Shown here: positions 9,306 to 18,887 of the stretch, piece by piece | Layout of the letters: every line of letters begins with the position of its first letter | How positions within the stretch are numbered: the first letter of the stretch is position 1 | Program-made: the position numbers and the translations under genes | The notes under the pieces: generated by a model | The model's input: the letters and a program-made list of their open reading frames with translations, nothing else | Told to the model about the DNA's origin: nothing | The model's database searches: none | Assembly (NCBI RefSeq): GCF_002835995.1 | Contig: NZ_PJBZ01000062.1 | Location: forward strand, 1-49,162 | From: Psychromonas sp. Urea-02u-13 | GTDB lineage: Bacteria > Pseudomonadota > Gammaproteobacteria > Enterobacterales > Psychromonadaceae | Direction of reading: 5' to 3' | DNA length: 49,162 nucleotides

Positions 9306-10268
9306 ATGGTTAATTTTCTACTTCGCCGTGTTTACCTTTTGTGTATCACCGCGTTAATTCTGACAGTCATTGCCTTTTCTCTTGAACACTGGACCGTGCA
9401 CACACAGATTGAAGGTAATATATTGACACATTACCTAGATTACTTAGTGTCAATTGGTCAGGGTGATTTTGGCCTTTCAATTACCAATAATGAGCCTATC
9501 TTTCGCACCGGGTTAGTGGCCTTTGCTTCAACCTTAGAATTGTGTCTATTTGCCTTTTTAATCGCCAGTGTGATAGGAATACCATTAGGTGTTTTTGCAG
9601 GACTAGAGCGCAACAACGGGCTAGATTATACTATCATGAGTATCGCACTCATTGGTTTAGCACTACCTGTTTTTTGGGTGGCGATTATCTTTACTGTTTT
9701 ACCTAATGCAATCGGTTGGATGATGCCTATTGATGGCAATATCAGCCCCCTTTTTGAAGTGCCTGTTGTTACCGGGTTTCTTTTCATCGATAGCTTATTA
9801 GTGACAGAGCAATACCAGTTTGACGCTTTTATAAATCATATGGCGCATATTATTTTACCCTCCTCGGTACTGGCCATTTTTCTTATCTCGGAAATCATTC
9901 GTTTAACACGTCATGCCATTACCATGGTGATGAAAAGCAATTATATTAAAGCGGCCTTAACCAAAGGTTTAACCCGTCGACAAATCGTCTTCAGACATGT
10001 TTTAAAAAATGCCCTGCCGCCTATTATCTACCAGCTACGTTTACAAATAAGCACTATTATTTCCTTTTCAATGGCGATAGAAATCGTCTTCTCATATCAA
10101 GGTGCGGGTATGTGGTTATTTGCCAGTATTCAGCAGGAAGATTATCTCGTGTTACCCTCTGCAATCTTAATTATTTCAGGCTTTATCTTGATAAAAAGTA
10201 TACTGATTGATCTACTTTTAGTGATCATCTCACCAATCAAACGGAAGTCATTATATGCTGATCAATAA
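9306..10268 (+). CDS. sapB: Sap ABC transporter permease SapB
   Basis: SapB is the first inner-membrane permease of the Sap importer (DppB/OppB type). The 320 residues are essentially the E. coli length. The sequence opens with a membrane segment and has a periplasmic region around residues 30-65. It then has the usual permease core with the EAA-type loop around residues 218-240 (IKAALTKGLTRRQIVFRH), which docks on the ATPases. It begins one base after the sapA stop and overlaps sapC by 14 bases, so translation is probably coupled. Confidence 0.93.
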   Translation: MVNFLLRRVYLLCITALILTVIAFSLEHWTVHTQIEGNILTHYLDYLVSIGQGDFGLSITNNEPIFRTGLVAFASTLELCLFAFLIASVIGIPLGVFAGLERNNGLDYTIMSIALIGLALPVFWVAIIFTVLPNAIGWMMPIDGNISPLFEVPVVTGFLFIDSLLVTEQYQFDAFINHMAHIILPSSVLAIFLISEIIRLTRHAITMVMKSNYIKAALTKGLTRRQIVFRHVLKNALPPIIYQLRLQISTIISFSMAIEIVFSYQGAGMWLFASIQQEDYLVLPSAILIISGFILIKSILIDLLLVIISPIKRKSLYADQ

Positions 10269-11145
10269 TGAATTTAACGAACAAAAAATTCAATCTCCGC
10301 TGCAATATATCTGGTCAATTTTTAAAAGTAAAAATATAACAGTTATCGCCATGTGGGCAGTGTTTTTCTTGATAATAGTGAGTATATTTGCGGATTCTAT
10401 ATTACCTTACTCACATACCTTACAGCATCCGGAAATGCGCTTATTACCGCCCTACTGGGTAGATGGCGCAAGCGTGAATCATATTTTGGGCACCGACGAT
10501 CTTGGTCGAGATACCTTATCGCGTTTGTTAAAAGGTATGCAGTTAACTTTATTAGGTGCCTTGCTGATTACTTTTTCAATTTCAATTTTAGGATTGATTA
10601 TTGGGGCAACAGCCTCATTAATGAAAGGCGTAAAAGCGAGTATCATGCATCATTTTCTTGATGCCCTATTAACCATACCCACTTTGTTAACCGCGATAAT
10701 TTTGATTATATTATTTGGCGTGAGTTACGAAAATAGTTTACTGGCCGTGTCGTTGTCATTACTGCCCCAGTTTATTCGTGGCATTTATATCTGCATTGAA
10801 AATGAACTTAATAAACAACATGTTATTGCCTTACGCCTTGATGGAGCAACAAACTTACGGTTATTACGTTATGGTATTTTCCCCAATATTATTGAGCCAC
10901 TGACCACACTCTTAAACCGCGTGTTCACCATGGCAATATTAGAAATTACAACACTGGGTTTTTTAGGTTTTGGCGCAAATTCAGAGCAAGTAGAGCTCGG
11001 TTATCTTATTTCAAAAAGTTTAGAGCTTGTTTACCTATCTCCCTATTTAGCGCTCTTCCCTGGCATCGCTATTTTTCTCATTATCATTGTTTTTAATATA
11101 TTTTCAGAAGGTATTCGCCACTCTGTTATCGAAGGAGAAGAATAA
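10255..11145 (+). CDS. sapC: Sap ABC transporter permease SapC
   Basis: SapC is the second membrane permease (DppC/OppC type), 296 residues as in E. coli. An N-terminal membrane segment near residues 28-48 is followed by the conserved LGTDDLGRDTLSRLLKG motif near residues 77-93, characteristic of the DppC class. The ATPase-docking loop is near VIALRLDGATNLRLLRYGI. The start overlaps the end of sapB, and its TAATG end overlaps the sapD start by one base. Confidence 0.93.
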   Translation: MLINNEFNEQKIQSPLQYIWSIFKSKNITVIAMWAVFFLIIVSIFADSILPYSHTLQHPEMRLLPPYWVDGASVNHILGTDDLGRDTLSRLLKGMQLTLLGALLITFSISILGLIIGATASLMKGVKASIMHHFLDALLTIPTLLTAIILIILFGVSYENSLLAVSLSLLPQFIRGIYICIENELNKQHVIALRLDGATNLRLLRYGIFPNIIEPLTTLLNRVFTMAILEITTLGFLGFGANSEQVELGYLISKSLELVYLSPYLALFPGIAIFLIIIVFNIFSEGIRHSVIEGEE

Positions 11146-12143
11146 TGGCATTGCTTGATATTCGTAATTTAAGTATTGATATTATTACCGCTCAGGGCAA
11201 AATTCGAGTGATCGATAAAGCAACGCTCAACATTGTTGATGGGTCTATTCATGGCCTTGTCGGCGAATCAGGTTCAGGAAAAAGCTTGATTGCAAAAGCA
11301 ATCTTAGGTTTACACAATGAAAATTGGATTGTGACAGCAGACCGAATGTTTTTGGGCTGCACCGACTTAAATAAATTATCGTTTCGAGAACGTCGTAAAA
11401 TAATGGGTAAAGAAATTTCAATTATTTTCCAAAACCCACGCTCTTATCTTGACCCAAGTAAACGCATTTTTGATCAAATGCGCGAAGTACTGCCCAATAA
11501 AATCGCTAAGAAACGTTTCATAAAGAGAATGGCCTCTAAGTCGGCACATTATCTGGCGATTAAAGAGCTATTGCATAAAGTAGGTATTCAAAATGACAAA
11601 GTCGTGGTCAACAGTTTCCCACATGAATTATCTGAAGGTATTTGTCAGAAAGTCATGATCGCCATGGCCATTGCGAATAACCCTCGCTTGCTCATTGCTG
11701 ATGAACCCACAACCTCAATGGAAGCCGTGACACAGGCACAGATATTCCGTTTGTTATACAAATTAAACCAATTACACAATACAACTATCTTATTGCTCAG
11801 TAATAACTTTGGTAGCATCAGTAACTTATCGGATTATATTTCACTGATTTACTGTGGCCAAACCGTTGAATCTGGCAGTTATAAACAGATACTTAAAAGC
11901 CCAATGCATCCTTATACACAGGCCATGATCAAAACTATTCTCGCCTTTGATGAAGAAGTCGATCATAAAAGTCAGTTATATACTTTGCCCGGCAGCATTC
12001 CACCTGCAAACCAACTACCCATTGGTTGTCGCCTTGGTCCGCGTTGCCCTAAAGCACAACGAACCTGCGTGATGAATCCTGAAGCCGTTAACTATAAAGG
12101 TCATATTATTCGATGCCACTTTCCAACACTAGGTGAAAAATAA
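11145..12143 (+). CDS. sapD: Sap ABC transporter ATP-binding protein SapD
   Basis: SapD is the first ATPase of the Sap system; in E. coli it is also tied to Trk K+ uptake. The 332 residues contain Walker A (GESGSGKS, about residues 41-48), a Q-loop (IIFQNPRSYLDPS), a signature-like LSEGICQKV and Walker B (RLLIADEPT). The oligopeptide-transporter C-terminal cysteine cluster is present (GCRLGPRCPKAQRTC). The switch (H-loop) histidine is absent: the expected S-H-D after the last core strand reads SNN. The signature also departs from LSGGQ. Catalysis by this subunit may therefore be weak or asymmetric. Confidence 0.93.
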   Translation: MALLDIRNLSIDIITAQGKIRVIDKATLNIVDGSIHGLVGESGSGKSLIAKAILGLHNENWIVTADRMFLGCTDLNKLSFRERRKIMGKEISIIFQNPRSYLDPSKRIFDQMREVLPNKIAKKRFIKRMASKSAHYLAIKELLHKVGIQNDKVVVNSFPHELSEGICQKVMIAMAIANNPRLLIADEPTTSMEAVTQAQIFRLLYKLNQLHNTTILLLSNNFGSISNLSDYISLIYCGQTVESGSYKQILKSPMHPYTQAMIKTILAFDEEVDHKSQLYTLPGSIPPANQLPIGCRLGPRCPKAQRTCVMNPEAVNYKGHIIRCHFPTLGEK

Positions 12144-12144
12144 T

Positions 12145-12924
12145 ATGTCAACATTGCTTAGTATTAACGATCTGTCTAAAAAATACCGACGTAGTAATGG
12201 TATTTTTACATCCAGCCTACATAATGCTTATAAAGATATTAACTTTACCTTAGAACAGGGTAAAACATTGTCGATCATAGGCGAAAGTGGCTCAGGAAAA
12301 AGTACTTTAGTACAAACCATTGCCGGCTTGCGTACCCAGAGCAGTGGTGAAATCTACCTGCACGGGAAACCACTGAGTAAACTGAGTTTGCAAGAACGCT
12401 GTAAATCAATTCGTATGTTATTTCATGCACCGAGTGATTCCCTTAACCCGAAAGCGACCATAGGTAGAATTCTCGCAGCGCCTCTCAAATTAAACAGTAA
12501 TTTAATGGCAATCGAGCGTGATAAACAAATAAAAGAAACCTTAAATTTGGTCGGCCTATTACCCGACTATCTTGCCTTTTATCCAAATATGTTGTCCAGT
12601 GTGCAGCAACATCAGGTGGCATTAGCGCGAGCAATGGTACTGAATCCAGATATCATTATTGCGGATGAAATACTTGCAGGATTAGATATTTCATTGCGTT
12701 TTAAGCTAGTTAACCTATTGTTAAACATACAAGAAAAAAAAGGTGTGAGTTATATAATGGTTGCTCACAATATGAGCTTAGTACGCCATATAAGTGACCA
12801 CATCATTGTGATGCATAACGGCGAAATAGTTGAAAATGATGAAACGGAGACAGTCTATAGTTCCCCTAAATCTAAGAAAACAAAACACTTATTACAAAGT
12901 CATCAACCTGACTATAGAAAATAA
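12145..12924 (+). CDS. sapF: Sap ABC transporter ATP-binding protein SapF
   Basis: SapF is the second ATPase, 259 residues. Walker A is GESGSGKST near residue 49. Walker B is IIIADEILAGLD and the H-loop histidine is present in YIMVAHNM. The signature is degenerate (LSSVQQHQVALARA), as I recall for E. coli SapF. I take the ATG at 12145, right after the sapD stop, as start; a GTG at 12133 inside sapD is possible. It ends the sap operon. I see no strong terminator in the 145 bases before the next gene. Confidence 0.9.
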   Translation: MSTLLSINDLSKKYRRSNGIFTSSLHNAYKDINFTLEQGKTLSIIGESGSGKSTLVQTIAGLRTQSSGEIYLHGKPLSKLSLQERCKSIRMLFHAPSDSLNPKATIGRILAAPLKLNSNLMAIERDKQIKETLNLVGLLPDYLAFYPNMLSSVQQHQVALARAMVLNPDIIIADEILAGLDISLRFKLVNLLLNIQEKKGVSYIMVAHNMSLVRHISDHIIVMHNGEIVENDETETVYSSPKSKKTKHLLQSHQPDYRK

Positions 12925-13069
12925 GCTTTAAATAGGATATATTTTATCTTTTTACATTTTATGTCATGAGATCAGACATCTATCGTCAAAGCCGTTTGTT
13001 ATTTTGCCCACAACAATGTAAAACATATAAAATACGTAAAAAAGCCTCAAATCAAGGAGTAGATTTTGG

Positions 13070-14914
13070 ATGAATGAATATAAGAAAAGCTTATGGATTA
13101 GCAACTTGATAGTTTTGCTTTTTGCAGTTGTCGCCACCATTGCATGTAAAATGACCTTTAATGCATTGCTAATACAACAGCAAGAATTAACGGTAAAAAA
13201 AGTACATGTAGAAGCTAATAGCGGTTTACTCGATGCTAAAGCACTACAAAAGCTTGTTGACCAAAATTTATTCGATTTCATCAAAATCACGCATAATGAC
13301 CTTAATGCGCCACTACTCTATGAAAACAAACAACTCAGTATTATTGATGCTTATTTAGGTGAAATAAAAGTAACCACTTTTACTTCTCCTAAGGGCGCAC
13401 AAATTGTTGAGTATAAAACTAAAAACACACGTCTGATTGAGCTTATCAAGCAAGTCTTATTTGTGCTTTATAGTGTGCTTATTTTGTTGTCGTTAACCAT
13501 CAATACACTCTATTACCGACTATTCAAAAAAATAGAAAAAACGTTAATCAAAGAGATTACCGATGAAAGTGAAGGCGTTACCCCTTTTAGTAAAGTGTCT
13601 GAGCAATTACATGAACAGAAACGTCTATTTCACCGCGCATTACAAAACCAAGAAAAGCAAATATTACAATTAGCGCATCAAGTTAATATGGATCACCTGA
13701 CAGGTCTTAATAACCGTCATGCATTCCGTAAAGAGTTAACTGACATTTTGAGCAATGAAGAAAATCAGCAACACGCGATTCTTTCTATCATTCGCGCCAG
13801 TGAGCTAAATACCATTAACTCACAACGTGGTTTCCAACATGGTGATGAGTACATCGTTAGTATTGCGAACATCATCAGCAAAGTAACAGAACGTTACCCT
13901 GCTACCTCTTTGTACCGTATTAGTGGCTCTGATTTTGCACTTATCTCACGTGAAATGAGCGTTAGTGATGCACAAACGGTAGCTAAAAAATTAAAAATGC
14001 AATTCGACCAATACCAAGCCCTCAATAAACTCGATAGCATCGCTTATAGTGGTATGTCCTCGATTATTTCAGGACAACTTCCTGAACAAGTCTTAGCGCG
14101 CACTGATATGGCCTTAGCGAAAGCACAAACAGAAGGCATTAATAACTGGGCATTTCAGCAACAAGATAGCGATGACAATCAATTTGGCCAACAACATTGG
14201 CGTAGTATCATTGAGGAAATCATTGCTAAACGTGCCCTCATGTTATTACATCAACCTATTCAAGCAATACACCGCAACATGAAAGGTTATCAAGAGATTT
14301 TCACACGGTTTATTGGTGAAAATAACAGTATGATCCCGACTGACACTGTCTTTGCAATGGCACAACGTGTTGATCTGAGTGTTAAACTTGAGCAACTGAT
14401 TCTCGAAACAGTAGTCAGCCAGTGTCGTCATAAAACAGATGGCAGTACACGTTGGGGTGTCAACATCACTAGCGCGGCTATTCAAAACAGTAGCTTTATT
14501 GTTTGGCTTGAACGACTTTTATTACGTGAGCCTAATATTGCGGCGTCTTTAATATTTGAAATGCAAGAAGTCGTGCTGGATAGTAATTTAGTCGCCAGTA
14601 AACGTGTTTTTGATATGTTAAAACGTACCGGTTCACGCTCTGCGATTTGTAATTTTGGTAAAGGTATTGGTTCATTTAGATTGTTTAAAGAATTAAAACC
14701 AGACTTTGTTAAAATTGATGCAAGCTTAGTCAGTAATATTGAACGAGATAGCGCTAATCAGCAGTTTGTTCGTATGATCATAGATGTTGCACATCGAATG
14801 GATTGTCGTGTTATCGCAGAAGGTATTGAGCACTTAGAACAAAAGCAAATATTAGAAAACATGTACATAGATGGTGTGCAGGGATTCTTAATTGCACGAC
14901 CTAGCCCTTTATAA
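13070..14914 (+). CDS. Membrane LapD-like protein with degenerate GGDEF and EAL domains
   Basis: The 614-residue protein has a membrane segment near residues 8-30, a short periplasmic domain of LapD/MoxY type to about 120, a second membrane segment near 124-146, then a GGDEF domain (about 200-350) and an EAL domain (about 380-610). Both catalytic sites look dead. The GGDEF signature reads SGSDF, and the EAL motif reads YQEIF. The DDFG loop reads NFGKGIG and the active-site E-x-T position is changed. The c-di-GMP-contacting C-terminal block (VIAEGIEH, GVQGFLIARP) is kept. This pattern fits a c-di-GMP sensor signalling through the membrane rather than an enzyme. AAGGAG lies about 10 bases before the ATG. 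No lapG-like gene is adjacent. Confidence 0.85.
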   Translation: MNEYKKSLWISNLIVLLFAVVATIACKMTFNALLIQQQELTVKKVHVEANSGLLDAKALQKLVDQNLFDFIKITHNDLNAPLLYENKQLSIIDAYLGEIKVTTFTSPKGAQIVEYKTKNTRLIELIKQVLFVLYSVLILLSLTINTLYYRLFKKIEKTLIKEITDESEGVTPFSKVSEQLHEQKRLFHRALQNQEKQILQLAHQVNMDHLTGLNNRHAFRKELTDILSNEENQQHAILSIIRASELNTINSQRGFQHGDEYIVSIANIISKVTERYPATSLYRISGSDFALISREMSVSDAQTVAKKLKMQFDQYQALNKLDSIAYSGMSSIISGQLPEQVLARTDMALAKAQTEGINNWAFQQQDSDDNQFGQQHWRSIIEEIIAKRALMLLHQPIQAIHRNMKGYQEIFTRFIGENNSMIPTDTVFAMAQRVDLSVKLEQLILETVVSQCRHKTDGSTRWGVNITSAAIQNSSFIVWLERLLLREPNIAASLIFEMQEVVLDSNLVASKRVFDMLKRTGSRSAICNFGKGIGSFRLFKELKPDFVKIDASLVSNIERDSANQQFVRMIIDVAHRMDCRVIAEGIEHLEQKQILENMYIDGVQGFLIARPSPL

Positions 14915-14944
14915 AGACCCCCTCCTCTTTTTGAGCGCTCTTCT

Positions 14945-14970
14945 AGCCCTGTTATTAACAGGGCTTTTTT
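14945..14970 (+). terminator. Intrinsic terminator
   Basis: AGCCCTGTT and AACAGGGCT form a GC-containing stem followed by six T. It lies 30 bases after the stop of the GGDEF/EAL gene. Confidence 0.85.
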
Positions 14971-15025
14971 GCATCTGGTAACAACTTTTTGTACAATGCG
15001 CCTTTTATTACTAGCAGGTTTGCGC

Positions 15026-15955
15026 ATGTCTGACACTCTTTCTCCAAAACAGCAATTTACCATTAAAAAACTTAACAAGAATTTACGTCGCTTAACCGGC
15101 CAAGCGATTGCTGATTACAATATGATTGAAGATGGCGATCGTATCATGGTTTGTCTCTCAGGTGGCAAAGACAGTTATACTATGCTGGATATATTGATCG
15201 AATTACGCGCTGCGGCCCCTATTCATTTTGACATTATTGCGATTAACTTAGATCAAAAACAACCGGGTTTTCCTGAACACATTTTACCTGAATATCTTGA
15301 TTCGCTAGGTATTGAATACAAGATTGTTGAAGAAGATACTTACAGCATCGTAAAAGATAAAATACCTGAAGGTAAAACAACCTGTAGTTTATGTTCACGC
15401 TTACGCCGTGGCATCTTGTACCGTACTGCAAAAGAACTTGGCGCCACTAAGATTGCACTAGGCCATCATCGTGATGATATGTTAGCCACTATGATGCTTA
15501 ATATGTTTTTTGGCGGCAAGCTAAAATCAATGCCTGCCAAGTTAGTCTCTGATAATGGTGAACATGTTGTTATCCGTCCGCTTGCATACTGTAAAGAAAA
15601 AGACATTGAACGCTACGCAATACTAAAAAATTACCCGATTATTCCGTGTAACCTCTGTGGCACACAACCCAACCTACAACGCCAAGTGACAAAAGAGATG
15701 CTTAATGATTGGGACGAAAGATTCCCTGGTCGTTTAGAGTCCATGTTTACTGCGATGCAAAACATTGTTCCCTCTCACCTTGCTGATACAAAACAGTTTG
15801 ATTTCAAATCGATAGATAGTCATTCAGGTGTTATTGATGGGGGTGATATTGCTTTTGACAAGCAAGAACTCACTCATCAACAAGCGCCGGAACAATCTAT
15901 CGATGAACAGTTTTACCAACAGCATGAAAGTTTAGTGATTAAAGAACTAACTTAA
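15026..15955 (+). CDS. ttcA: tRNA 2-thiocytidine biosynthesis protein TtcA
   Basis: TtcA thiolates cytidine 32 of several tRNAs, using ATP and an Fe-S cluster. The 309 residues match E. coli TtcA (311). The PP-loop [10 protein letters not shown] lies near residues 49-58. The family cysteine pairs are present in [10 protein letters not shown] and PCNLCGTQ, and GHHRDD follows. I start at [10 protein letters not shown]; an upstream ATG at 14969 would fall inside the preceding terminator. The C-terminal tail after about residue 265 is variable and acidic. Confidence 0.95.
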   Translation: MSDTLSPKQQFTIKKLNKNLRRLTGQAIADYNMIEDGDRIMVCLSGGKDSYTMLDILIELRAAAPIHFDIIAINLDQKQPGFPEHILPEYLDSLGIEYKIVEEDTYSIVKDKIPEGKTTCSLCSRLRRGILYRTAKELGATKIALGHHRDDMLATMMLNMFFGGKLKSMPAKLVSDNGEHVVIRPLAYCKEKDIERYAILKNYPIIPCNLCGTQPNLQRQVTKEMLNDWDERFPGRLESMFTAMQNIVPSHLADTKQFDFKSIDSHSGVIDGGDIAFDKQELTHQQAPEQSIDEQFYQQHESLVIKELT

Positions 15956-15980
15956 GGTTGTCTTAAATCATTTTTTTGTT

Positions 15981-16047
15981 CTTTTCTGTAATTTAATTAC
16001 AGAAAAGGTAAAAAAGTAATAGGTTTAAGCAAATAGTCATTTATAAT
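15981..16047 (+). promoter_or_regulatory. tpiA upstream region: palindrome and perfect -10 box
   Basis: A perfect TATAAT is at 16042-16047, 45 bases before the tpiA start, but no good -35 box lies at normal spacing. Just upstream, at 15981-16007, CTTTTCTGTAATT pairs with AATTACAGAAAAG. The hairpin has no T-run, so it is more likely an operator or cruciform than a terminator. Assignment as the tpiA promoter is inference. Confidence 0.4.
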
Positions 16048-16091
16048 CAACGCAGTTTTAACAATTTAACTTAAATAAAATGGAGAACACC

Positions 16092-16844
16092 ATGAGAACA
16101 CCTCTTGTAATGGGTAACTGGAAATTAAACGGAACAAAAGAATCTGTTTCTGCACTTATTAAAGGTCTAGAAGCGGCTGCTGATTCAGCAACTAACGTTG
16201 AAGTAGCAGTATGTCCGCCAGCTATTTTCATTGAGCAAGTTGCTGCTTTAACAGCAAACAACAGCATTGAAATTGGTGCACAAGACGTAAGCACAAACGT
16301 TGCTGGCGCATACACTGGTGAGACTTCTCCTGTAATGGTTAAAGAGTTTGGCGCTAAATACAGCTTAGTAGGTCACTCTGAGCGTCGTCAATACCACAAC
16401 GAAACAGATGCAGTTGTTGCAGCTAAATTCGTTGCTATCCAAGCACATGGTTTAGTGCCAGTACTTTGTATCGGTGAAACACTTGAAGAACGTGAATCAA
16501 ACGTAACAACTACAGTTGTTGAAACACAACTTAAAGCTGTTATCGACCTAGCTGGTATTGATGCACTTGAAAACTGTGTTATCGCATACGAACCTGTTTG
16601 GGCTATCGGTACTGGTAAAGTTGCAACTTCTGAGCAAGCTCAAGAAGTTCACGCTCATATCCGTAACTGGCTTAAAGCACAAAGCGAAGTTGTTGCAGAG
16701 AAAGTTCAAATCCTTTACGGCGGCAGCGTTAAAGCAGCATCTGCTAAAGAGCTATTTGCACAAGCTGACATCGACGGTGGTTTAGTTGGTGGTGCTGCAC
16801 TTATGGTTGAAGAGTTTGTTGGTATCATTGAAGGCGCTAAATAA
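16092..16844 (+). CDS. tpiA: Triosephosphate isomerase
   Basis: TpiA interconverts dihydroxyacetone phosphate and glyceraldehyde 3-phosphate in glycolysis. It is a cytoplasmic TIM-barrel dimer. Active-site residues are visible: Asn and Lys in MGNWKLNG (residues 7-14), His in LVGHSERR near 95 and Glu in AYEPVWAIGTGK near 167. The phosphate-binding LYGGSV follows. The start is the ATG at 16092, since GGAG at 16082-16085 sits at proper distance; an ATG at 16080 lies at the Shine-Dalgarno itself. Codon choice is strikingly uniform compared with neighbours, as expected for a highly expressed gene. Confidence 0.98.
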   Translation: MRTPLVMGNWKLNGTKESVSALIKGLEAAADSATNVEVAVCPPAIFIEQVAALTANNSIEIGAQDVSTNVAGAYTGETSPVMVKEFGAKYSLVGHSERRQYHNETDAVVAAKFVAIQAHGLVPVLCIGETLEERESNVTTTVVETQLKAVIDLAGIDALENCVIAYEPVWAIGTGKVATSEQAQEVHAHIRNWLKAQSEVVAEKVQILYGGSVKAASAKELFAQADIDGGLVGGAALMVEEFVGIIEGAK

Positions 16845-16867
16845 GCCCTTTTTTAAAACCAGAAACT

Positions 16868-16903
16868 AAAAAAGGCGCACTATCTAGATAGTGCGCCTTT
16901 TTT
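16868..16903 (+). terminator. Strong intrinsic terminator of tpiA
   Basis: AAAGGCGCACTATCTAGATA pairs with its complement through a fully palindromic GC-rich stem followed by six T. A-runs on the other side could make it bidirectional. Confidence 0.92.
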
Positions 16904-17058
16904 GTATCCGCTGTAAATTCATCACCAAGTAATAGCAATTCCGCTAATTAACTAATCAACCTCACTTGTTAAAACGTGCATCTAAACTTACCCTTTTTAC
17001 CTATCTAACTTCAATTCATTAACTTAATAGAAGGACATAATATAGTTGTTCTTACTAG

Positions 17059-17922
17059 CTAAATAATTTTCTTCCAATCTTTTACTGCTTCATTAAAAAA
17101 TCCAGATTCACTGTAAGCCTTGTTAATTATCCCTTGCTCCTTAAGTAACAGAATACCTGCGTCTAAGGCTTTGATAGCCTCTTTGCCTTTAGGATGACGC
17201 TTAGACACTGCAAAATGTCTTGTTCCTTGCAAACCTATTTTAATGTTTTGGACAGGGACAAGGTGAACGCCTTCAGGTGAAAATGACATGTCTTTACTTG
17301 GCTGGAAAGGAGCAAGCAAGAAATCAGCACGCCCTTTCGCCACCATCTTGACCATGGATGACCATTTAACTGTATTTATCAATGAACTCATTTTCATTGA
17401 ATTGAGTGTTTGCCAATCAATGATCCAGGCTTTACTCGAGACAGCGGTTAACGAGCGTACATCCAATAATGATTTGGCACTTAACGTTTTTTGATTTTCA
17501 AGTATGGTGTATAAACCCGCTTCAAATTGGCCCTTTTCTATCACCGCTTCAGAAACGTATAACAGATCGCGATCATTTAAAAGATCGTACCAAATAGAAT
17601 TACCGCTCATGAGTGCTGTGCCTGAATGCACCTGTTTGATAATACGAGCATGAGATGAAGCAACAATAAAACGAATTGGGTCGCTAATACCTCCTAGTAC
17701 GAGTGCCTGTTGAATTAATATCACCTCAACCACGTCTCGTCGTGATTCTAGGCCACTATAATCAGTAATTTCTATTGGGTTACGGCCATCTAAGAAAAGC
17801 TCATAGTCTCTCTTTACATCCCCCGGAATTACAATTATCAGTTCATCACGTTTTGTTTCAGTCTCAGCAAACGTAAAGCTACTTATCAATATAAAAATTA
17901 AAACAGAACAAATCCTTTTCAT
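17059..17922 (-). CDS. Periplasmic solute-binding-like protein (family 3 type), function unknown
   Basis: The 287-residue product has a clear signal peptide (MKRICSVLIFILISSFTFA) and a body resembling family-3 extracellular solute-binding proteins (LLAPFQPSKD, HFAVSKRHPKG, INKAYSESGFF). It has no permease or ATPase partner nearby, so it may act as a stand-alone periplasmic binding or signalling protein; many marine gammaproteobacteria carry such orphans. Three tandem ATG codons open the frame. The third, at 17922, is spaced best from AAGGGA. It diverges from yccA. I cannot name a ligand. Confidence 0.75.
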   Translation of the reverse strand: MKRICSVLIFILISSFTFAETETKRDELIIVIPGDVKRDYELFLDGRNPIEITDYSGLESRRDVVEVILIQQALVLGGISDPIRFIVASSHARIIKQVHSGTALMSGNSIWYDLLNDRDLLYVSEAVIEKGQFEAGLYTILENQKTLSAKSLLDVRSLTAVSSKAWIIDWQTLNSMKMSSLINTVKWSSMVKMVAKGRADFLLAPFQPSKDMSFSPEGVHLVPVQNIKIGLQGTRHFAVSKRHPKGKEAIKALDAGILLLKEQGIINKAYSESGFFNEAVKDWKKII

Positions 17923-18077
17923 CATCATTTCCCTTTAAATGCTTAATATTCAACAATTATCTTATTTTATACAATAACTTGCTATACTTCTTAATAAACT
18001 AATTATTATGTTGCTAAGCGCATAACTTTATAAAACATGTTGTTTAATTGACAGTTTTTTAACAGCTCAATAATAAA

Positions 18078-18105
18078 TTGTCTTTCCACCCAAACTGCGT
18101 ATTAT
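18078..18105 (+). promoter_or_regulatory. Candidate sigma70 promoter of yccA
   Basis: TTGTCT at 18078-18083 and TATTAT at 18100-18105 are separated by 16 bases and lie 37 bases before the ATG. AGGAG at about 18131 gives a strong ribosome-binding site. Assigned by eye only. Confidence 0.42.
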
Positions 18106-18141
18106 AAGAGTTGTTAATACTATTATTTTCTAGGAGATACA

Positions 18142-18801
18142 ATGAACTCACAATTTACAAAAACGCATACAAGTAGTCCTTCAATTTCAATTAATAAAGT
18201 GCTTAAAAACACTTATATTTTGTTGGGTATGACACTTGCTTTCTCAGCACTAACAGCAACGATTGCAACTATGATGAACATTGGTGGCATCGCCTCACTT
18301 GTTTTAATGCTAGTTGGTTTTGGTTTACTGTTTGTAGTTTCAAAAACAGCTGATACAAGTAAAGGGCTTTTCTGGGTATTCATGTTCACAGGTGTGATGG
18401 GTGCATCACTGGGCAACATGCTTAACCATTATCTTGCAATGGAAAATGGCTCTGCATTAATTATGCAAGCACTAGGCTCTACAGCACTTATTTTCTTTGC
18501 TCTTTCAGCTTATGCATTAAGCTCTAAAAAAGACTTCTCATTTATGGGTGGTTTCTTAATGACGGGTATGATTGTTGTTGTTATCGCGATGATTGCAAAC
18601 ATTTTCCTACAGATTCCAATGATGCAAGTGCTGATTAGCAGTGTTGTTGTACTTATCATGTCTGGATTCATCTTGTTTGATACTAGCCGTATCATCAATG
18701 GTGGCGAAACAAACTACATTCGTGCAACGGTTTCTTTATATTTAAACCTGTTTAACTTATTCATCCATTTATTAACACTGCTTAATATCTTAGATGACTA
18801 G
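18142..18801 (+). CDS. yccA: Bax inhibitor-1 family membrane protein YccA
   Basis: YccA is an inner-membrane protein that modulates the FtsH protease in E. coli. The 219 residues equal the E. coli length. Seven hydrophobic segments, the N-terminal NKVLKNTYILLGMTLAFSA and the C-terminal NGGETNYIRATVSLYLNLFN are characteristic of YccA rather than YbhL. It is monocistronic, bounded by its own promoter candidate and a terminator. Confidence 0.93.
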   Translation: MNSQFTKTHTSSPSISINKVLKNTYILLGMTLAFSALTATIATMMNIGGIASLVLMLVGFGLLFVVSKTADTSKGLFWVFMFTGVMGASLGNMLNHYLAMENGSALIMQALGSTALIFFALSAYALSSKKDFSFMGGFLMTGMIVVVIAMIANIFLQIPMMQVLISSVVVLIMSGFILFDTSRIINGGETNYIRATVSLYLNLFNLFIHLLTLLNILDD

Positions 18802-18845
18802 TCGTTAATGATTAAACCGTTACCGGTTAAATTATTAATATTATT

Positions 18846-18870
18846 AAGCGCACTTTAGGTGCGCTTTTTT
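18846..18870 (+). terminator. Intrinsic terminator of yccA
   Basis: AAGCGCAC and GTGCGCTT form a stem with a short loop followed by a T-run. It lies 45 bases after the yccA stop. Confidence 0.9.
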
Positions 18871-18887
18871 GTGCCTATGATTTATAT

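Noticed and set aside
12964-13290. Minus-strand frame opposite the start of the GGDEF/EAL gene
   Set aside because: It overlaps a well-supported gene in antisense and shows no recognisable features.
15981-16007. Terminator for ttcA
   Set aside because: The hairpin is perfect but lacks a T-run on either strand and is AT-rich; it was kept only as a possible regulatory palindrome.
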